In this document: positions 1 to 8,362 of the stretch, in pieces
Layout of the letters: each line of letters begins with the position of its first letter
Numbering within the stretch: the stretch's first letter is position 1
Assembly (NCBI GenBank): GCA_020025175.1
Contig: JAHHSM010000002.1
Span: forward strand, 1-64,000
DNA: 64,000 bases
Direction of reading: 5' to 3'
Source: Oscillospiraceae bacterium
GTDB taxonomy: Bacteria; Bacillota; Clostridia; Oscillospirales; Oscillospiraceae
Program-made: the position numbers and the translations under genes
Notes under the pieces: model-generated
What the model saw: only the letters and a program-made list of their open reading frames with translations
Database searches by the model: none
What the model was told of the DNA's origin: nothing

Positions 1-45
1 GTAAAGAATCCTCAAAAAAGGGGGCATTTTTTGCGCAGGAGTGAA

Positions 46-62
46 TTGGCACGGAAATTGCT
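46..62 (+). promoter_or_regulatory. Sigma-54 (RpoN) -24/-12 promoter of the lysine-fermentation operon
   Basis: The sequence TTGGCACGGAAATTGCT matches the sigma-54 consensus TGGCACG-N4-TTGCW at every conserved position, with the GG (-24) and GC (-12) pairs in correct spacing. It lies 54 bp upstream of the first gene, kdd. Sigma-54 promoters need an enhancer-binding activator. None is encoded in the window, so it should lie further upstream or act in trans. The match is seen directly; its use is inferred. Confidence 0.85.
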
Positions 63-115
63 TGAATAAAGGGGCAAGATGAAACGCGTTTACAACAAAA
101 AAGGAGCGATTTTTT

Positions 116-1150
116 ATGAAGGGAAATCCATACGGAAGTCACAGAGTTATCTCCCCTGTTGGCTTGCTGCCGCAGGCGGCGGAAAAGGTGGACAATCGTC
201 CTGAGATTTTCGATAACGAAATTTTGATTGAAGTTGAGGCATTGCAGCCTACGGCAACTGCGTTCGGACGGATTAAAAAAGAATGCGGCGGCGATTTGAA
301 AAAAATTGAGGCAGAAATTTTGAAAATTGTGGAAGAGCGCGGTAAATTTCAAGATCCTGTCACGAAGTCCGGCGGCATTCTGATTGGTAAGATCAAGAAG
401 ATCGGCACTGACCTGCAGGGCAAGACGGATGCAGAAGTCGGTGACAGAATCGCCACATTGGTCTCTCTGTCTCTCACACCGCTGAAAATTTATGAAATTA
501 CCGGCATCGACACGGAAACAGAGCAGGTGCGCTGCAAAGCGGACGCAATTCTGTTTGAAACCGGCATCTATACCAAAATACCGGAAGATTTGGGCGCCCA
601 GCTGAGCCTGGCATTGATGGATGTTGCGGGGGCACCCGCTCAGGTGGCTGTCAATGCGAAGGTCGGCGATGTTGTTGTGGTGGAAGGTGCCGGCAAGGCA
701 GGTCTTTTGTGTCTGGCTGAGGCAAAAAAGAGAGTCTCCCCCACCGGACTGGTTGTCTGCATGGATTATTCCGCAGAGATCTGCGAACTGGTCAGGGATC
801 TGGGTCTTGCAGATATTGTGATTCAGGCAAACGGTCAAAAGCCGTTGGAAGCCTATGACGCTTATATGGAAGCAACGGGCGGGCGTCTTGCAGACTTTAC
901 TGTCAGCACCGTCAGTGTGCAGGATACCGAGCTGTCCACCATTATGGTGACGAAAGACACCGGCATGATTTATTTCTTCAGTATGAGTACAGATTTCGTC
1001 AAAGCATCTCTTGGTGCGGAGGGTATCAAAAAATATGTTCCCATGCTGATCGGAAACGGCTATTATCCCGGTCATGCAGAGATCGCATTTGATATTGTCC
1101 GTCGTGAAAAGGGACTGTGCAAATATTTTGAAGAGCGCTATTGCAAGTGA
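116..1150 (+). CDS. kdd: L-erythro-3,5-diaminohexanoate dehydrogenase
   Basis: This 344-residue protein is about the length usual for Kdd, the enzyme of anaerobic lysine fermentation. Kdd oxidatively deaminates 3,5-diaminohexanoate to 5-amino-3-oxohexanoate with NAD(P)+. An N-terminal alcohol-dehydrogenase-like region is followed by a Rossmann segment around residues 180-260 (VGDVVVVEGAGKAGLLCLAE). A strong AAAGGAG precedes the ATG by a typical distance. It is the first gene after a sigma-54 promoter, and kce follows 25 bp later, the normal pairing for consecutive pathway steps. The other lysine genes (kamA, kamDE, kal) are not in the window and may lie upstream. Assignment rests on overall similarity and the kce neighbour. 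Confidence 0.92.
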   Translation: MKGNPYGSHRVISPVGLLPQAAEKVDNRPEIFDNEILIEVEALQPTATAFGRIKKECGGDLKKIEAEILKIVEERGKFQDPVTKSGGILIGKIKKIGTDLQGKTDAEVGDRIATLVSLSLTPLKIYEITGIDTETEQVRCKADAILFETGIYTKIPEDLGAQLSLALMDVAGAPAQVAVNAKVGDVVVVEGAGKAGLLCLAEAKKRVSPTGLVVCMDYSAEICELVRDLGLADIVIQANGQKPLEAYDAYMEATGGRLADFTVSTVSVQDTELSTIMVTKDTGMIYFFSMSTDFVKASLGAEGIKKYVPMLIGNGYYPGHAEIAFDIVRREKGLCKYFEERYCK

Positions 1151-1174
1151 GTGTCTTGGGGAGGAGAATGAACC

Positions 1175-1996
1175 ATGGAAAAGCTGATTATCAGCGCGGC
1201 AATCTGCGGTGCCGAAGTGACAAAGGAGCAAAACCCCGCGGTACCTTATACCGTAGAAGAAATTGTGCGTGAGGCAAAGAGTGCATATGATGCGGGTGCA
1301 TCGATCATCCATCTGCATGTACGCTGGGATGACGGTACTCCCACACAGGATAAGAGACGTTTTCAGGAGTGCGTGGATGCCATCCGCGCAGTATGCCCCG
1401 ATGTGATTATCCAGCCTTCCACCGGCGGTGCTGTGGGCATGACCGATCTGGAGCGTTTGCAGTCTACCGATATTGAGCCTCGTCCCGAATTTGCGACGCT
1501 GGACTGCGGCACCTGCAACTTTGGCGGCGATGAAATTTTTATCAATACGGACAATACCGTGATGAATTTTGCAAAAATCATGCAGGAGCGCGGCATTAAG
1601 CCTGAGCTGGAAGTATTTGATAAAGGCATGATCGATATTGCACTGAAGGCAGATAAAAAGGGCCTGCTGAACCATCCGCTGCATTTCGATTTTGTGCTGG
1701 GTGTGCAGATGACAGCAACGCTGCGCGATCTGGTGTTTATGGTGGGCAGTATTCCTAAAGGCTCTACCTGGACTGCAACCGGCATTGGCAAAAGCGCATG
1801 GCATATCGCAGCAGCTACGATCTCCATGGGCGGTCATGTACGCGTTGGTTTTGAGGACAATTTGTACATTGAAAAGGGTGTTCTGGCAAAGAGCAACGGT
1901 GAAATGGTTGCCAAGGCTGCTGAGCTGGCAAAGCTTCTGGGCAGAGAAATTGCAACACCTGATGAGGCGAGAAAAATCCTTGGCATGGTCAAGTAA
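1175..1996 (+). CDS. kce: 3-keto-5-aminohexanoate cleavage enzyme (BKACE family)
   Basis: This 273-residue protein belongs to the DUF849/BKACE family. It condenses 3-keto-5-aminohexanoate with acetyl-CoA to give acetoacetate and 3-aminobutyryl-CoA, the carbon-splitting step of lysine fermentation. The zinc-binding HLH motif lies at His46 and His48, with a further acidic ligand candidate at Glu227 in GFEDN. The catalytic-loop motif QPSTGG is at residues 80-85. It follows kdd directly with its own GGAGG ribosome binding site and is probably co-transcribed from the sigma-54 promoter. Length and motifs are typical and nothing looks broken. Confidence 0.93.
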   Translation: MEKLIISAAICGAEVTKEQNPAVPYTVEEIVREAKSAYDAGASIIHLHVRWDDGTPTQDKRRFQECVDAIRAVCPDVIIQPSTGGAVGMTDLERLQSTDIEPRPEFATLDCGTCNFGGDEIFINTDNTVMNFAKIMQERGIKPELEVFDKGMIDIALKADKKGLLNHPLHFDFVLGVQMTATLRDLVFMVGSIPKGSTWTATGIGKSAWHIAAATISMGGHVRVGFEDNLYIEKGVLAKSNGEMVAKAAELAKLLGREIATPDEARKILGMVK

Positions 1997-2032
1997 AAAT
2001 CCATAAAATAAAAGACAAAAGGAGTAAAAAAC

Positions 2033-3085
2033 ATGAAAAAGAGAAAAGCGTTCGCACTGCTGACAGCAGCTGCAATGATGGGCACTGTATTCACAGGATG
2101 CGGCCGGCCCGGTAACAGCAATAACGGAAATACCGGCAACAATGGCGATGGTACAGAACCCGTCAAGATCATCATTGGTCACACAGACTCCTCCCAGCGT
2201 TCCACCCATAAGTGGAGTGTCTGGCTGGGCGAATGGCTGGAGGAGCAGAAACCCGGTCATTTTGTGGTTGAAGTCCACTCCGACGGTTCTCTGGGCGATT
2301 CCCCCGATATGGTTGCCGGTGTAAAGCTGGGCACTTTGACCATGGAATTCGATCTGGCTTCTGTTGTGGCAACTGTTGCTGGTGACGACGCAAGCTGCGT
2401 TGACCTGCCCTATCTGTATCCCACCTATGAGGATTGGGTTGAGGGTACTTTTGAAAACGGCGGACTGGAGCTGTTCAATGAAGCCATCGAGGATGCCGGC
2501 TACTACTGCCTGGGTATGTATTATAACGGCATGCGTCAGGTTATCAGCCGCGGCAAGAATTACCACAATGCTGCCGATTTGAAGGGTCAGAAGATCCGTA
2601 TTGCGCAGAATGAGCTGAATGTTGAAATGTGGAAGAACATGGGCGGCAATCCTTCTCCCATGGCATGGGGCGAGGTAATCTCCTCCCTGTCCACCGGTGC
2701 AATCGATGCACTGGATCACTCTTTGGGTGTATTCAATGACTTTAACCTGCATGAGATTGCGCCCCATGTCACTTTGACCAACCATGCAAGCTCTCCGTTC
2801 CCTGTGATCTGCTCTCTGGACTGGCTGAACAGCCTGTCTGAGGAAGATCAGGCGCTGGTCAAGGAAGGCGTTCGCCTGATGTGCGAGCAGCAGCGTGAAG
2901 AAGAGCGTGCAAACGAAATGAAGTATATTGAGCGCTTCAAGGCTGAGGGTGCCACCGTTGAGGAGCTGTCCGCAGAAGAGGTTGCAGCATTCACTGAGGC
3001 TGTTCAGCCCGTATATGATCTGTGGCGCACCAAGGTCGGCGATGAAACCATTGACGCATGGCTGGCAACCGTTCCAAAGCACTGA
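2033..3085 (+). CDS. TRAP transporter solute-binding lipoprotein (DctP family)
   Basis: This 350-residue secreted protein starts with a lipoprotein signal ending in a lipobox (FTGC, Cys23). An asparagine/glycine-rich linker and a DctP-type binding fold follow, including the MRQVISRG and GQKIRIAQNE segments typical of the family. It would capture a small carboxylate or amino acid outside the membrane and deliver it to the DctQ/DctM permease encoded next. Its place between kce and the permease genes suggests the cargo is linked to lysine fermentation (an intermediate or product), but the ligand cannot be read from sequence. A GGAG ribosome binding site precedes the start. Confidence 0.9.
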   Translation: MKKRKAFALLTAAAMMGTVFTGCGRPGNSNNGNTGNNGDGTEPVKIIIGHTDSSQRSTHKWSVWLGEWLEEQKPGHFVVEVHSDGSLGDSPDMVAGVKLGTLTMEFDLASVVATVAGDDASCVDLPYLYPTYEDWVEGTFENGGLELFNEAIEDAGYYCLGMYYNGMRQVISRGKNYHNAADLKGQKIRIAQNELNVEMWKNMGGNPSPMAWGEVISSLSTGAIDALDHSLGVFNDFNLHEIAPHVTLTNHASSPFPVICSLDWLNSLSEEDQALVKEGVRLMCEQQREEERANEMKYIERFKAEGATVEELSAEEVAAFTEAVQPVYDLWRTKVGDETIDAWLATVPKH

Positions 3086-3132
3086 TAGGCAAAACTCTGT
3101 TGTGCTTATAGTGTGATTGTACATGAAAAGCT

Positions 3133-3167
3133 GTTCCGGGTACGGAAGGTGTATCCGTACCCGGAAC
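3133..3167 (+). promoter_or_regulatory. Strong intercistronic hairpin between the TRAP binding protein and permease genes
   Basis: A perfect 14-bp stem (3133-3146 with 3154-3167) and a 7-nt loop sit between the binding-protein gene and dctQ, without a following T-run. Such structures commonly protect the upstream mRNA from 3' exonuclease and let binding protein be made in excess over permease. That role is inferred. Confidence 0.6.
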
Positions 3168-3246
3168 AACGGGATTTAGATGCTATAGGAGATGAAGGAA
3201 GGAAGGGAGGAAGGCCTGGTACTTTCCAAAGTATCATGCAAGAAAA

Positions 3247-3789
3247 ATGAAAAAATCCAAGTTAGAAAAAGTGTTCGACATCTTGAATCGAACAGAAGAA
3301 ATGACGATCATCGGAATGTTTGCCGTAATGGTTATCGTTATTTTCCTTCAGGTGATTATGCGAAAGGTTTTTAATAATTCTTTGACCTGGTCAGAAGAAT
3401 TGGGTAAGTTTCTCTTTGTTTGGATTACATGGCTGGGCATTAGCCTTGGTGAACGAAAAGGTGAACATATCAAAATCACAATGCTAACGGACCGTTTGCC
3501 GTTCCGTGCAGCGCAGATCGCAAATATTATTTCGGAAATTATCGTCATTGCCATTTGTGCTGTGACGTTGTATTATGGCGTATCTCTGGTGTTTTCACAG
3601 ATGGGTACCAATTATGCAGGCATTAAAATCAGTGTTTCCTGGGGTTACCTCGCCGTTGTTGTGGGCTGCGGTTTGATGATCCTGCGCAGCGTGTGGGGGC
3701 TTGGCAAGTCCGTGGTGTACATGGCGAAAGGTGCCCCTGCGGAAGAAAACGCAATGCAAACAACGGAAAAAGGAGGCGGGGACGCATGA
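3247..3789 (+). CDS. TRAP transporter small permease (DctQ family)
   Basis: This 180-residue membrane protein has four predicted transmembrane segments (roughly residues 20-40, 55-70, 95-115 and 130-155). It carries the family motif around WSEELGKFLFVWITWLG. It would form the small membrane subunit of the TRAP system with the DctM protein encoded downstream. The stop codon overlaps the next start (ATGA), indicating translational coupling. No clear Shine-Dalgarno lies close to this ATG; a purine-rich GGAAGGGAGG lies about 40 bp upstream, so the exact start is less certain than the identity. Confidence 0.88.
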   Translation: MKKSKLEKVFDILNRTEEMTIIGMFAVMVIVIFLQVIMRKVFNNSLTWSEELGKFLFVWITWLGISLGERKGEHIKITMLTDRLPFRAAQIANIISEIIVIAICAVTLYYGVSLVFSQMGTNYAGIKISVSWGYLAVVVGCGLMILRSVWGLGKSVVYMAKGAPAEENAMQTTEKGGGDA

Positions 3790-5135
3790 CAACAGCTGTT
3801 ATCGTATTACTGATACTTTTAATTGTATTTATGCTGCTGGGCGTCCCTGTCGGCTTTGCAATCGGCGGCGCAACCATGGCATCCATGTGGTTCTGCTCAG
3901 ATTTAAACATGGTCGTGAATGCGCAGTACTGCTATTCAGGCATCTTTTCCTTTACAGTAATGGCGATCCCTTTCTTTATGCTGGCAGGTACAATTATGTC
4001 CACCGGCGGTATTGCAAGGCGCATTGTTGATTTTGCTTCGGCATTGATTGGCTTTGTAACGGGCAGTCTGGGCTGCGTTACGATTCTGGCATGTATGTTC
4101 TTTGGTGCGCTGTGCGGCTCCGGTATGGCAACCGCATCCGCCATCGGCAGCATGATGATCCCCGAAATGAGAAAAAAGGGATATGATGTGCCCTATGCCG
4201 CAACCATTGTGTGTTTCGGCGCAATTGTGGGGCCGATCATTCCGCCCAGCCTGTCCTTCGTTCTTTACGGCGCGGCAACGAAAACCTCGGTGCCGGATCT
4301 GTTCCGCGCAGGCATTCTGCCGGGTATTCTGATTGGTGTGCTGTTTATTGTAATGAATATTTTCCTCTGCAAGCGTCACGGCTGGGATCTGCGTGAAAAG
4401 GCTGCACAGGCACAGATGGAAGGCGCTGTGCTGACCCGGGCGGAGCAGAAGGCAGCCATGCGCAAGGCGCTGAAGGCACGACTGAAAATGGTTTGGGTTA
4501 CCTTTAAAAACGGCTTCTGGGCGCTGCTGGCACCCGTCATCATTCTTGGCGGTATTTATTCCGGATTCTTCACCCCCACCGAAGCGGCCTGCGTCAGCGT
4601 GGTATATTCCATTTTTGTCAGTGTGTTCATTTATAAGGAAATGGGTAAGAAGGAATTGTTTGAAACGTTCCTGACCGCAGCGGTTCTGAATGGTGTGACT
4701 TCTTTCCTGCTGGGCTATTCTACGGTATTCTCTACCTTTATGACCTTCGAGCAGGTTCCCCAGATGATTTCCACCTTCCTGACAACTGTTTCCGACAATC
4801 CGATCGTTATTCTGCTGTTGATCAACTTGATTTTGCTGGCAGTTGGATTGTTCCTTGATACGGTTCCTGCAATTATTGTTATGGCACCCATGCTGCTGCC
4901 CACTGTGCAGGCACTGGGCATTGACCCCATTCACTTTGGTGTCATCATGGCGGTGAACCTGGCGGTTGGTCTGTGCTCTCCTCCCTATGGCTGCAATCTG
5001 TTTGTCGGTGCGGCTGTGGCAAAAATCAAGATGGAGAGTATGTTCAAATGGATTGCACCGTACTTTATCCTCTCGATTATTTGTATCCTGTTGATTACGT
5101 TCTGCGAGCCTCTGTCCATGCTGTTGGTTGGTTAA
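3786..5135 (+). CDS. TRAP transporter large permease (DctM family)
   Basis: This 449-residue, strongly hydrophobic protein has about 12 membrane segments and DctM signatures such as GVPVGFAIG near the N-terminus and IVGPIIPPS mid-protein. The C-terminal part contains NLAVGLCSPPYG. It is the transport channel of the sodium- or proton-coupled TRAP system. The start at 3786 was chosen because it has AAAGGAGG 8-10 bases upstream and overlaps the dctQ stop by 4 bases; an upstream in-frame ATG at 3693 lies inside dctQ and is unlikely. It is the last gene before a strong terminator. Confidence 0.92.
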   Translation: MTTAVIVLLILLIVFMLLGVPVGFAIGGATMASMWFCSDLNMVVNAQYCYSGIFSFTVMAIPFFMLAGTIMSTGGIARRIVDFASALIGFVTGSLGCVTILACMFFGALCGSGMATASAIGSMMIPEMRKKGYDVPYAATIVCFGAIVGPIIPPSLSFVLYGAATKTSVPDLFRAGILPGILIGVLFIVMNIFLCKRHGWDLREKAAQAQMEGAVLTRAEQKAAMRKALKARLKMVWVTFKNGFWALLAPVIILGGIYSGFFTPTEAACVSVVYSIFVSVFIYKEMGKKELFETFLTAAVLNGVTSFLLGYSTVFSTFMTFEQVPQMISTFLTTVSDNPIVILLLINLILLAVGLFLDTVPAIIVMAPMLLPTVQALGIDPIHFGVIMAVNLAVGLCSPPYGCNLFVGAAVAKIKMESMFKWIAPYFILSIICILLITFCEPLSMLLVG

Positions 5136-5161
5136 GGCAGTTTGGTGAATGCAATGAAAAC

Positions 5162-5189
5162 GCCACGGAAAACAACCGTTTTCCGTGGC
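5162..5189. terminator. Intrinsic terminator between convergent TRAP and fdhD-like genes
   Basis: A perfect 12-bp stem (5162-5173 with 5178-5189) and 4-nt loop is followed by a T-rich stretch on both strands. It can end the kdd-TRAP transcript and the convergent minus-strand transcript. Confidence 0.85.
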
Positions 5190-5194
5190 ATTTC

Positions 5195-5761
5195 TTATTT
5201 AAACGGGATTTCATCCCACAGACCTCTGCTGGAAAAAATATCAACGCTGTCAATGCGTGCCGAGCAGAGGAGATTCAAGTGATGCTGCCGCGCCAGAGCA
5301 ACCGCGCGGTCGGTGGGTGTTTCTGCACTGACAAGCACAGGAATGCGGGCACAGATGACCTGCTCCACCGTTTGAGAAAAAATAGGCCGGGAGAAAAAAA
5401 GCATACTCTCTGTAAGATCTGTGCCATGGGTATCTGCCCAATCCAATACCGTGGAGAGCGCCCTTTGCCCGTGGGCATCTTCACAACGAAACAAAATCGT
5501 TCCCTCACACATGAGCATACAAACGCAATGCCCTTCCTGCGCAGGCGCAAAACGAAGGGCACCGGCAAGCCTGTGCACCAGATGAAGCTGCCATCGAAAA
5601 AACGGCAGAACACCCTGAATCCGGGCTACGGCAGGTGCGTTTTCGTCGGCTGCCTCTCGCGCTATGGTGCGCTGTTCCCAGCGCGAAATGGCAGTGAGCG
5701 TATCAAAACGGGCGATATCCACGGTCACAAAGGCGTTTGGAACGGTATGGGGATCGGTCAT
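5195..5761 (-). CDS. Truncated FdhD-like protein (formate dehydrogenase accessory family, C-terminal half)
   Basis: The last ~100 of 188 residues follow the C-terminal domain of FdhD, the sulfurtransferase that sulfurates the molybdenum cofactor of formate dehydrogenases. LFRCEDAHGQRALSTVLDWA aligns with the family pattern LxxREDVGRHNAxDKVIG. Later segments (SMLFFSRPIFSQTVEQV, IPVLVSAETPTDRAVALA) also fit. Normal FdhD is about 260 residues and has a CxxC loop carrying the active cysteine in E. coli. Here the first ~90 residues are unlike the family and no CxxC is present. It lies 24 bp downstream of an SLH-protein gene on the same strand. It may be a degenerate FdhD or a repurposed regulator or binding protein. 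Confidence 0.6.
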   Translation of the reverse strand: MTDPHTVPNAFVTVDIARFDTLTAISRWEQRTIAREAADENAPAVARIQGVLPFFRWQLHLVHRLAGALRFAPAQEGHCVCMLMCEGTILFRCEDAHGQRALSTVLDWADTHGTDLTESMLFFSRPIFSQTVEQVICARIPVLVSAETPTDRAVALARQHHLNLLCSARIDSVDIFSSRGLWDEIPFK

Positions 5762-5785
5762 AGGCGTTACATCTCTTCTTCCCTG

Positions 5786-6907
5786 TTATGTTTCCTGCGT
5801 CAGTGTGCTGCCGTGCAGAGCCGGGGCAGCAATGACGGAGCGAAATTCTGCCGAATCTTTGCGCGTCAGAAACGATACGCTGCAAAATTGTCCGTTTTGC
5901 AGGAACGTATAGCCAAAGCACAGGCGGTTTTTACCGTCACTGTCGGCGGCATCAAAGCGGTAGCCGTAGACAGGTACGCTGCCAAAGGATGCGGCAATGG
6001 GCTGCACGGTGGAAATATCCATGGTATAACCTTTTGCGGCAAGCAGGGCAGCCAAGCGCTCCTTCCCCTCTTTTTTTGTGAGCTTTTCAATGGTGTCGCC
6101 GGTATCAAAAACAGGGTCTGCCGCTGAAAGCACTTCACAGCGGTAAATATCGGAGGTGCTGATGATGGTATCCCCTGTTTCGTTGAGATCACCCGGCATA
6201 TACACGGTAAGACCGGGAACGGTTTGCCCCATATCATGGGCATCAAGCATGGTGAAGCTTCTGCGCGTTTCGGGGAGAATCACGCGCATGGCAATGGCGG
6301 CGATTTCTGCACGGGTAATGGTATCATCGGGTCTGAAGCGGCAGTCCGGCCCGTTTCCGGTCAAAATGCCGGCATTGTACAGCAGCAGTACGGAAAAATA
6401 GTATTTGGTATTATCCACATCGGGCAAATGGGAAATTTCATTGAGAGCATGCAGTTCTGCCGGCGGCAGGGCATCCACAAAAATATAAGCAATGTCCGCA
6501 CGGGTGGCATCTGCGGTGTAATCCGAAAAAGCATCCTCTGGAATTAATTGATTGGCAATGGCATAATTCACATAAGATGTATACCATGGGCCGGAGGAGC
6601 TTTTTGGAATATGAAAGGTGCCGTTTGTATAAATATTGTGAATACGGGCAGCAATGGCGATGGATTCCGCAATGGAAATAGAGTCCTGAGGGTGAAACAG
6701 ACCCTTGGTGCCGTTCATCAACCCGTATTCATAGCAGGTACGGATAGAGGAAGCGTACCATGCATGCGTGGAAACATCACGGAAGGTACTGTTATACGAA
6801 GCCGATTTTTTAAAATTGCTCATATGGCTGTTTGCAGCCAATGCGGTTGTGCAGAGGGTGCCTGCCAGCGCTGCGCAAAGCAGCAGAGAAATAATCTTCT
6901 TGATCAA
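5786..6907 (-). CDS. Secreted SLH-domain protein
   Basis: This 373-residue protein has a Sec signal peptide (hydrophobic residues 5-22, likely cleavage after ALA at about residue 24). Two to three S-layer homology repeats follow: around 42-100 (TFRDVSTHAWYASSI), 105-150, and 160-215 (FRPDDTITRAEIAAIAMRV). SLH repeats bind pyruvylated secondary cell-wall polymers, so it is probably held at the cell surface. The C-terminal 150 residues are not a domain I recognise. A TTGCAA-17-TACAAT promoter lies just upstream, and it is probably co-transcribed with the FdhD-like gene. Confidence 0.85.
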   Translation of the reverse strand: MIKKIISLLLCAALAGTLCTTALAANSHMSNFKKSASYNSTFRDVSTHAWYASSIRTCYEYGLMNGTKGLFHPQDSISIAESIAIAARIHNIYTNGTFHIPKSSSGPWYTSYVNYAIANQLIPEDAFSDYTADATRADIAYIFVDALPPAELHALNEISHLPDVDNTKYYFSVLLLYNAGILTGNGPDCRFRPDDTITRAEIAAIAMRVILPETRRSFTMLDAHDMGQTVPGLTVYMPGDLNETGDTIISTSDIYRCEVLSAADPVFDTGDTIEKLTKKEGKERLAALLAAKGYTMDISTVQPIAASFGSVPVYGYRFDAADSDGKNRLCFGYTFLQNGQFCSVSFLTRKDSAEFRSVIAAPALHGSTLTQET

Positions 6908-6946
6908 ATGATTTACGTCCTTTCGTTTGACTGGTAATTTTTACCT

Positions 6947-6975
6947 ATTGTACTCAATTTTTTGCTTTTTTGCAA
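6947..6975 (-). promoter_or_regulatory. Sigma-A-type promoter of the SLH protein gene
   Basis: On the minus strand TTGCAA (6975-6970) and TACAAT (6952-6947) are separated by 17 bp, about 40 bp before the start codon. Confidence 0.7.
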
Positions 6976-7030
6976 GAAAAAGTGTAAAATCATTTAAGAA
7001 TACACAGGATTTGGTTAGAATTGAAGGAAA

Positions 7031-8206
7031 TTATGCAAGAGATTGAAATACCTCCACAGCTTTTTCGGCAAACAGACGGGCGGCATAAACTGCTTCATCC
7101 AGAGAATTGCCGGCTGCACCCACCTCAACCAGCAGCGAGCCTGTGGTGGCGTGCTCATTATAGCGGGAATTGCGCAAATACATGGGCCGCATCAGGGTAG
7201 GATAGGCTTCGGTGAGGCGCTGCTGAAGGAGGACGGCCAGCTTGAGATTTTCCTGCCAATGTTCATGGGGTAGGCCGCTGCCGTCACTGCCTACGACAAT
7301 GGACAGTTGAGCGGCATTATTGCCGTTTACCTGGGAAATGACCTTATAGCTGTTGCCTTTGCTGTCTTCGATGGCATCTCGGTGAATGTCCAGCACGAAA
7401 TGGATGGAAGGATATCTCTTTAAATAGGCGGCTATGGCTTTTTCGGCGCGGTCATAAGCATCGCTGTAGCCGGCGGCATCGTGGAGAGTGCGGTCGTGCA
7501 GGACGGAAATCCCGGCTTCTTCAAACACATTGGCGATTTCGTCCCCGATGCGCACAACATTATAATTGGTGTCGTGGCTGCGTGCGTTTGTGACAGCTTC
7601 GGATGCCTGACCTTTGGGCATGGTATAGGCTTCTGTGCCGTGGGTATGTAAAATGAGAACCTGGGGCATATCGTCTGTAAAACGGGCGGCAGGTCTGCTG
7701 GACATCAATTTTTCAAGATTTGGTGCATAGTTTGTGGTGTTTTTGATATAAACATCCTTCCACACAAGGTAGCCTGCCGGATTTGTGGGGTGGATGGTTT
7801 TTGCGGGAACACCGTTATCAGAATCAATTACAAGATCCGGCATGGTCTGGTCAGTGGGATCGATCATTGTGCCCTCATGGGTTTCCGTGTTTGGTTCATT
7901 TTTGGATGGCGGTGCAGGGGGCATATCTTTTTGCGACAGCGCTTGAATTTTTTGATAGTTGCGCACAAGAAGCGGGCTATCATGGATAGCCAGAGCGGTG
8001 AGCAGAGAAAAGGGCGATGTGTCCTTGTCTGCATCGGTATTTTTAAGCTGCGGCAGCTGTGAGGCAACAAGAAAGGTGCTCAGGTGTTCCGCCAGCGCAA
8101 ATTCATTGCGGTAGGGTGATAGAAAGAAGGAGGAGATCAGTGTGAGCAAGGCGAGAATCACTGCCAGTGTGCGCCGCAGTGCGGCATGTCCATCAGAACG
8201 ATTCAT
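7031..8206 (-). CDS. spoIIP: Stage II sporulation protein P
   Basis: This 391-residue protein has one N-terminal membrane anchor (residues ~12-32), a linker, and the SpoIIP amidase/endopeptidase domain. HTHGTEAY at residues 187-194 carries a zinc ligand; VLDIHRDAI and LLVEVGAAGNS follow further on. SpoIIP works with SpoIID and SpoIIM to thin septal peptidoglycan and drive engulfment of the forespore. In Bacillus it is made under sigma-E. About 50 bp upstream on the minus strand, TCATAAA and CATTCTAT are 14 bp apart, a weak sigma-E-like pair. Length and motifs are normal. Confidence 0.93.
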   Translation of the reverse strand: MNRSDGHAALRRTLAVILALLTLISSFFLSPYRNEFALAEHLSTFLVASQLPQLKNTDADKDTSPFSLLTALAIHDSPLLVRNYQKIQALSQKDMPPAPPSKNEPNTETHEGTMIDPTDQTMPDLVIDSDNGVPAKTIHPTNPAGYLVWKDVYIKNTTNYAPNLEKLMSSRPAARFTDDMPQVLILHTHGTEAYTMPKGQASEAVTNARSHDTNYNVVRIGDEIANVFEEAGISVLHDRTLHDAAGYSDAYDRAEKAIAAYLKRYPSIHFVLDIHRDAIEDSKGNSYKVISQVNGNNAAQLSIVVGSDGSGLPHEHWQENLKLAVLLQQRLTEAYPTLMRPMYLRNSRYNEHATTGSLLVEVGAAGNSLDEAVYAARLFAEKAVEVFQSLA

Positions 8207-8362
8207 TTGTGCAAAACTCCTTTGTCCATAGAATGAGTGGATGGACTACTTTATGAAAAAGATAGGAAAAGTATGACAACGGAGAATGTCCTGACTTGAA
8301 AAATCATAATAAATGTGGTAGGATTGCGCCAATATTTCATTATGATTTGATAGGGGTTTACG

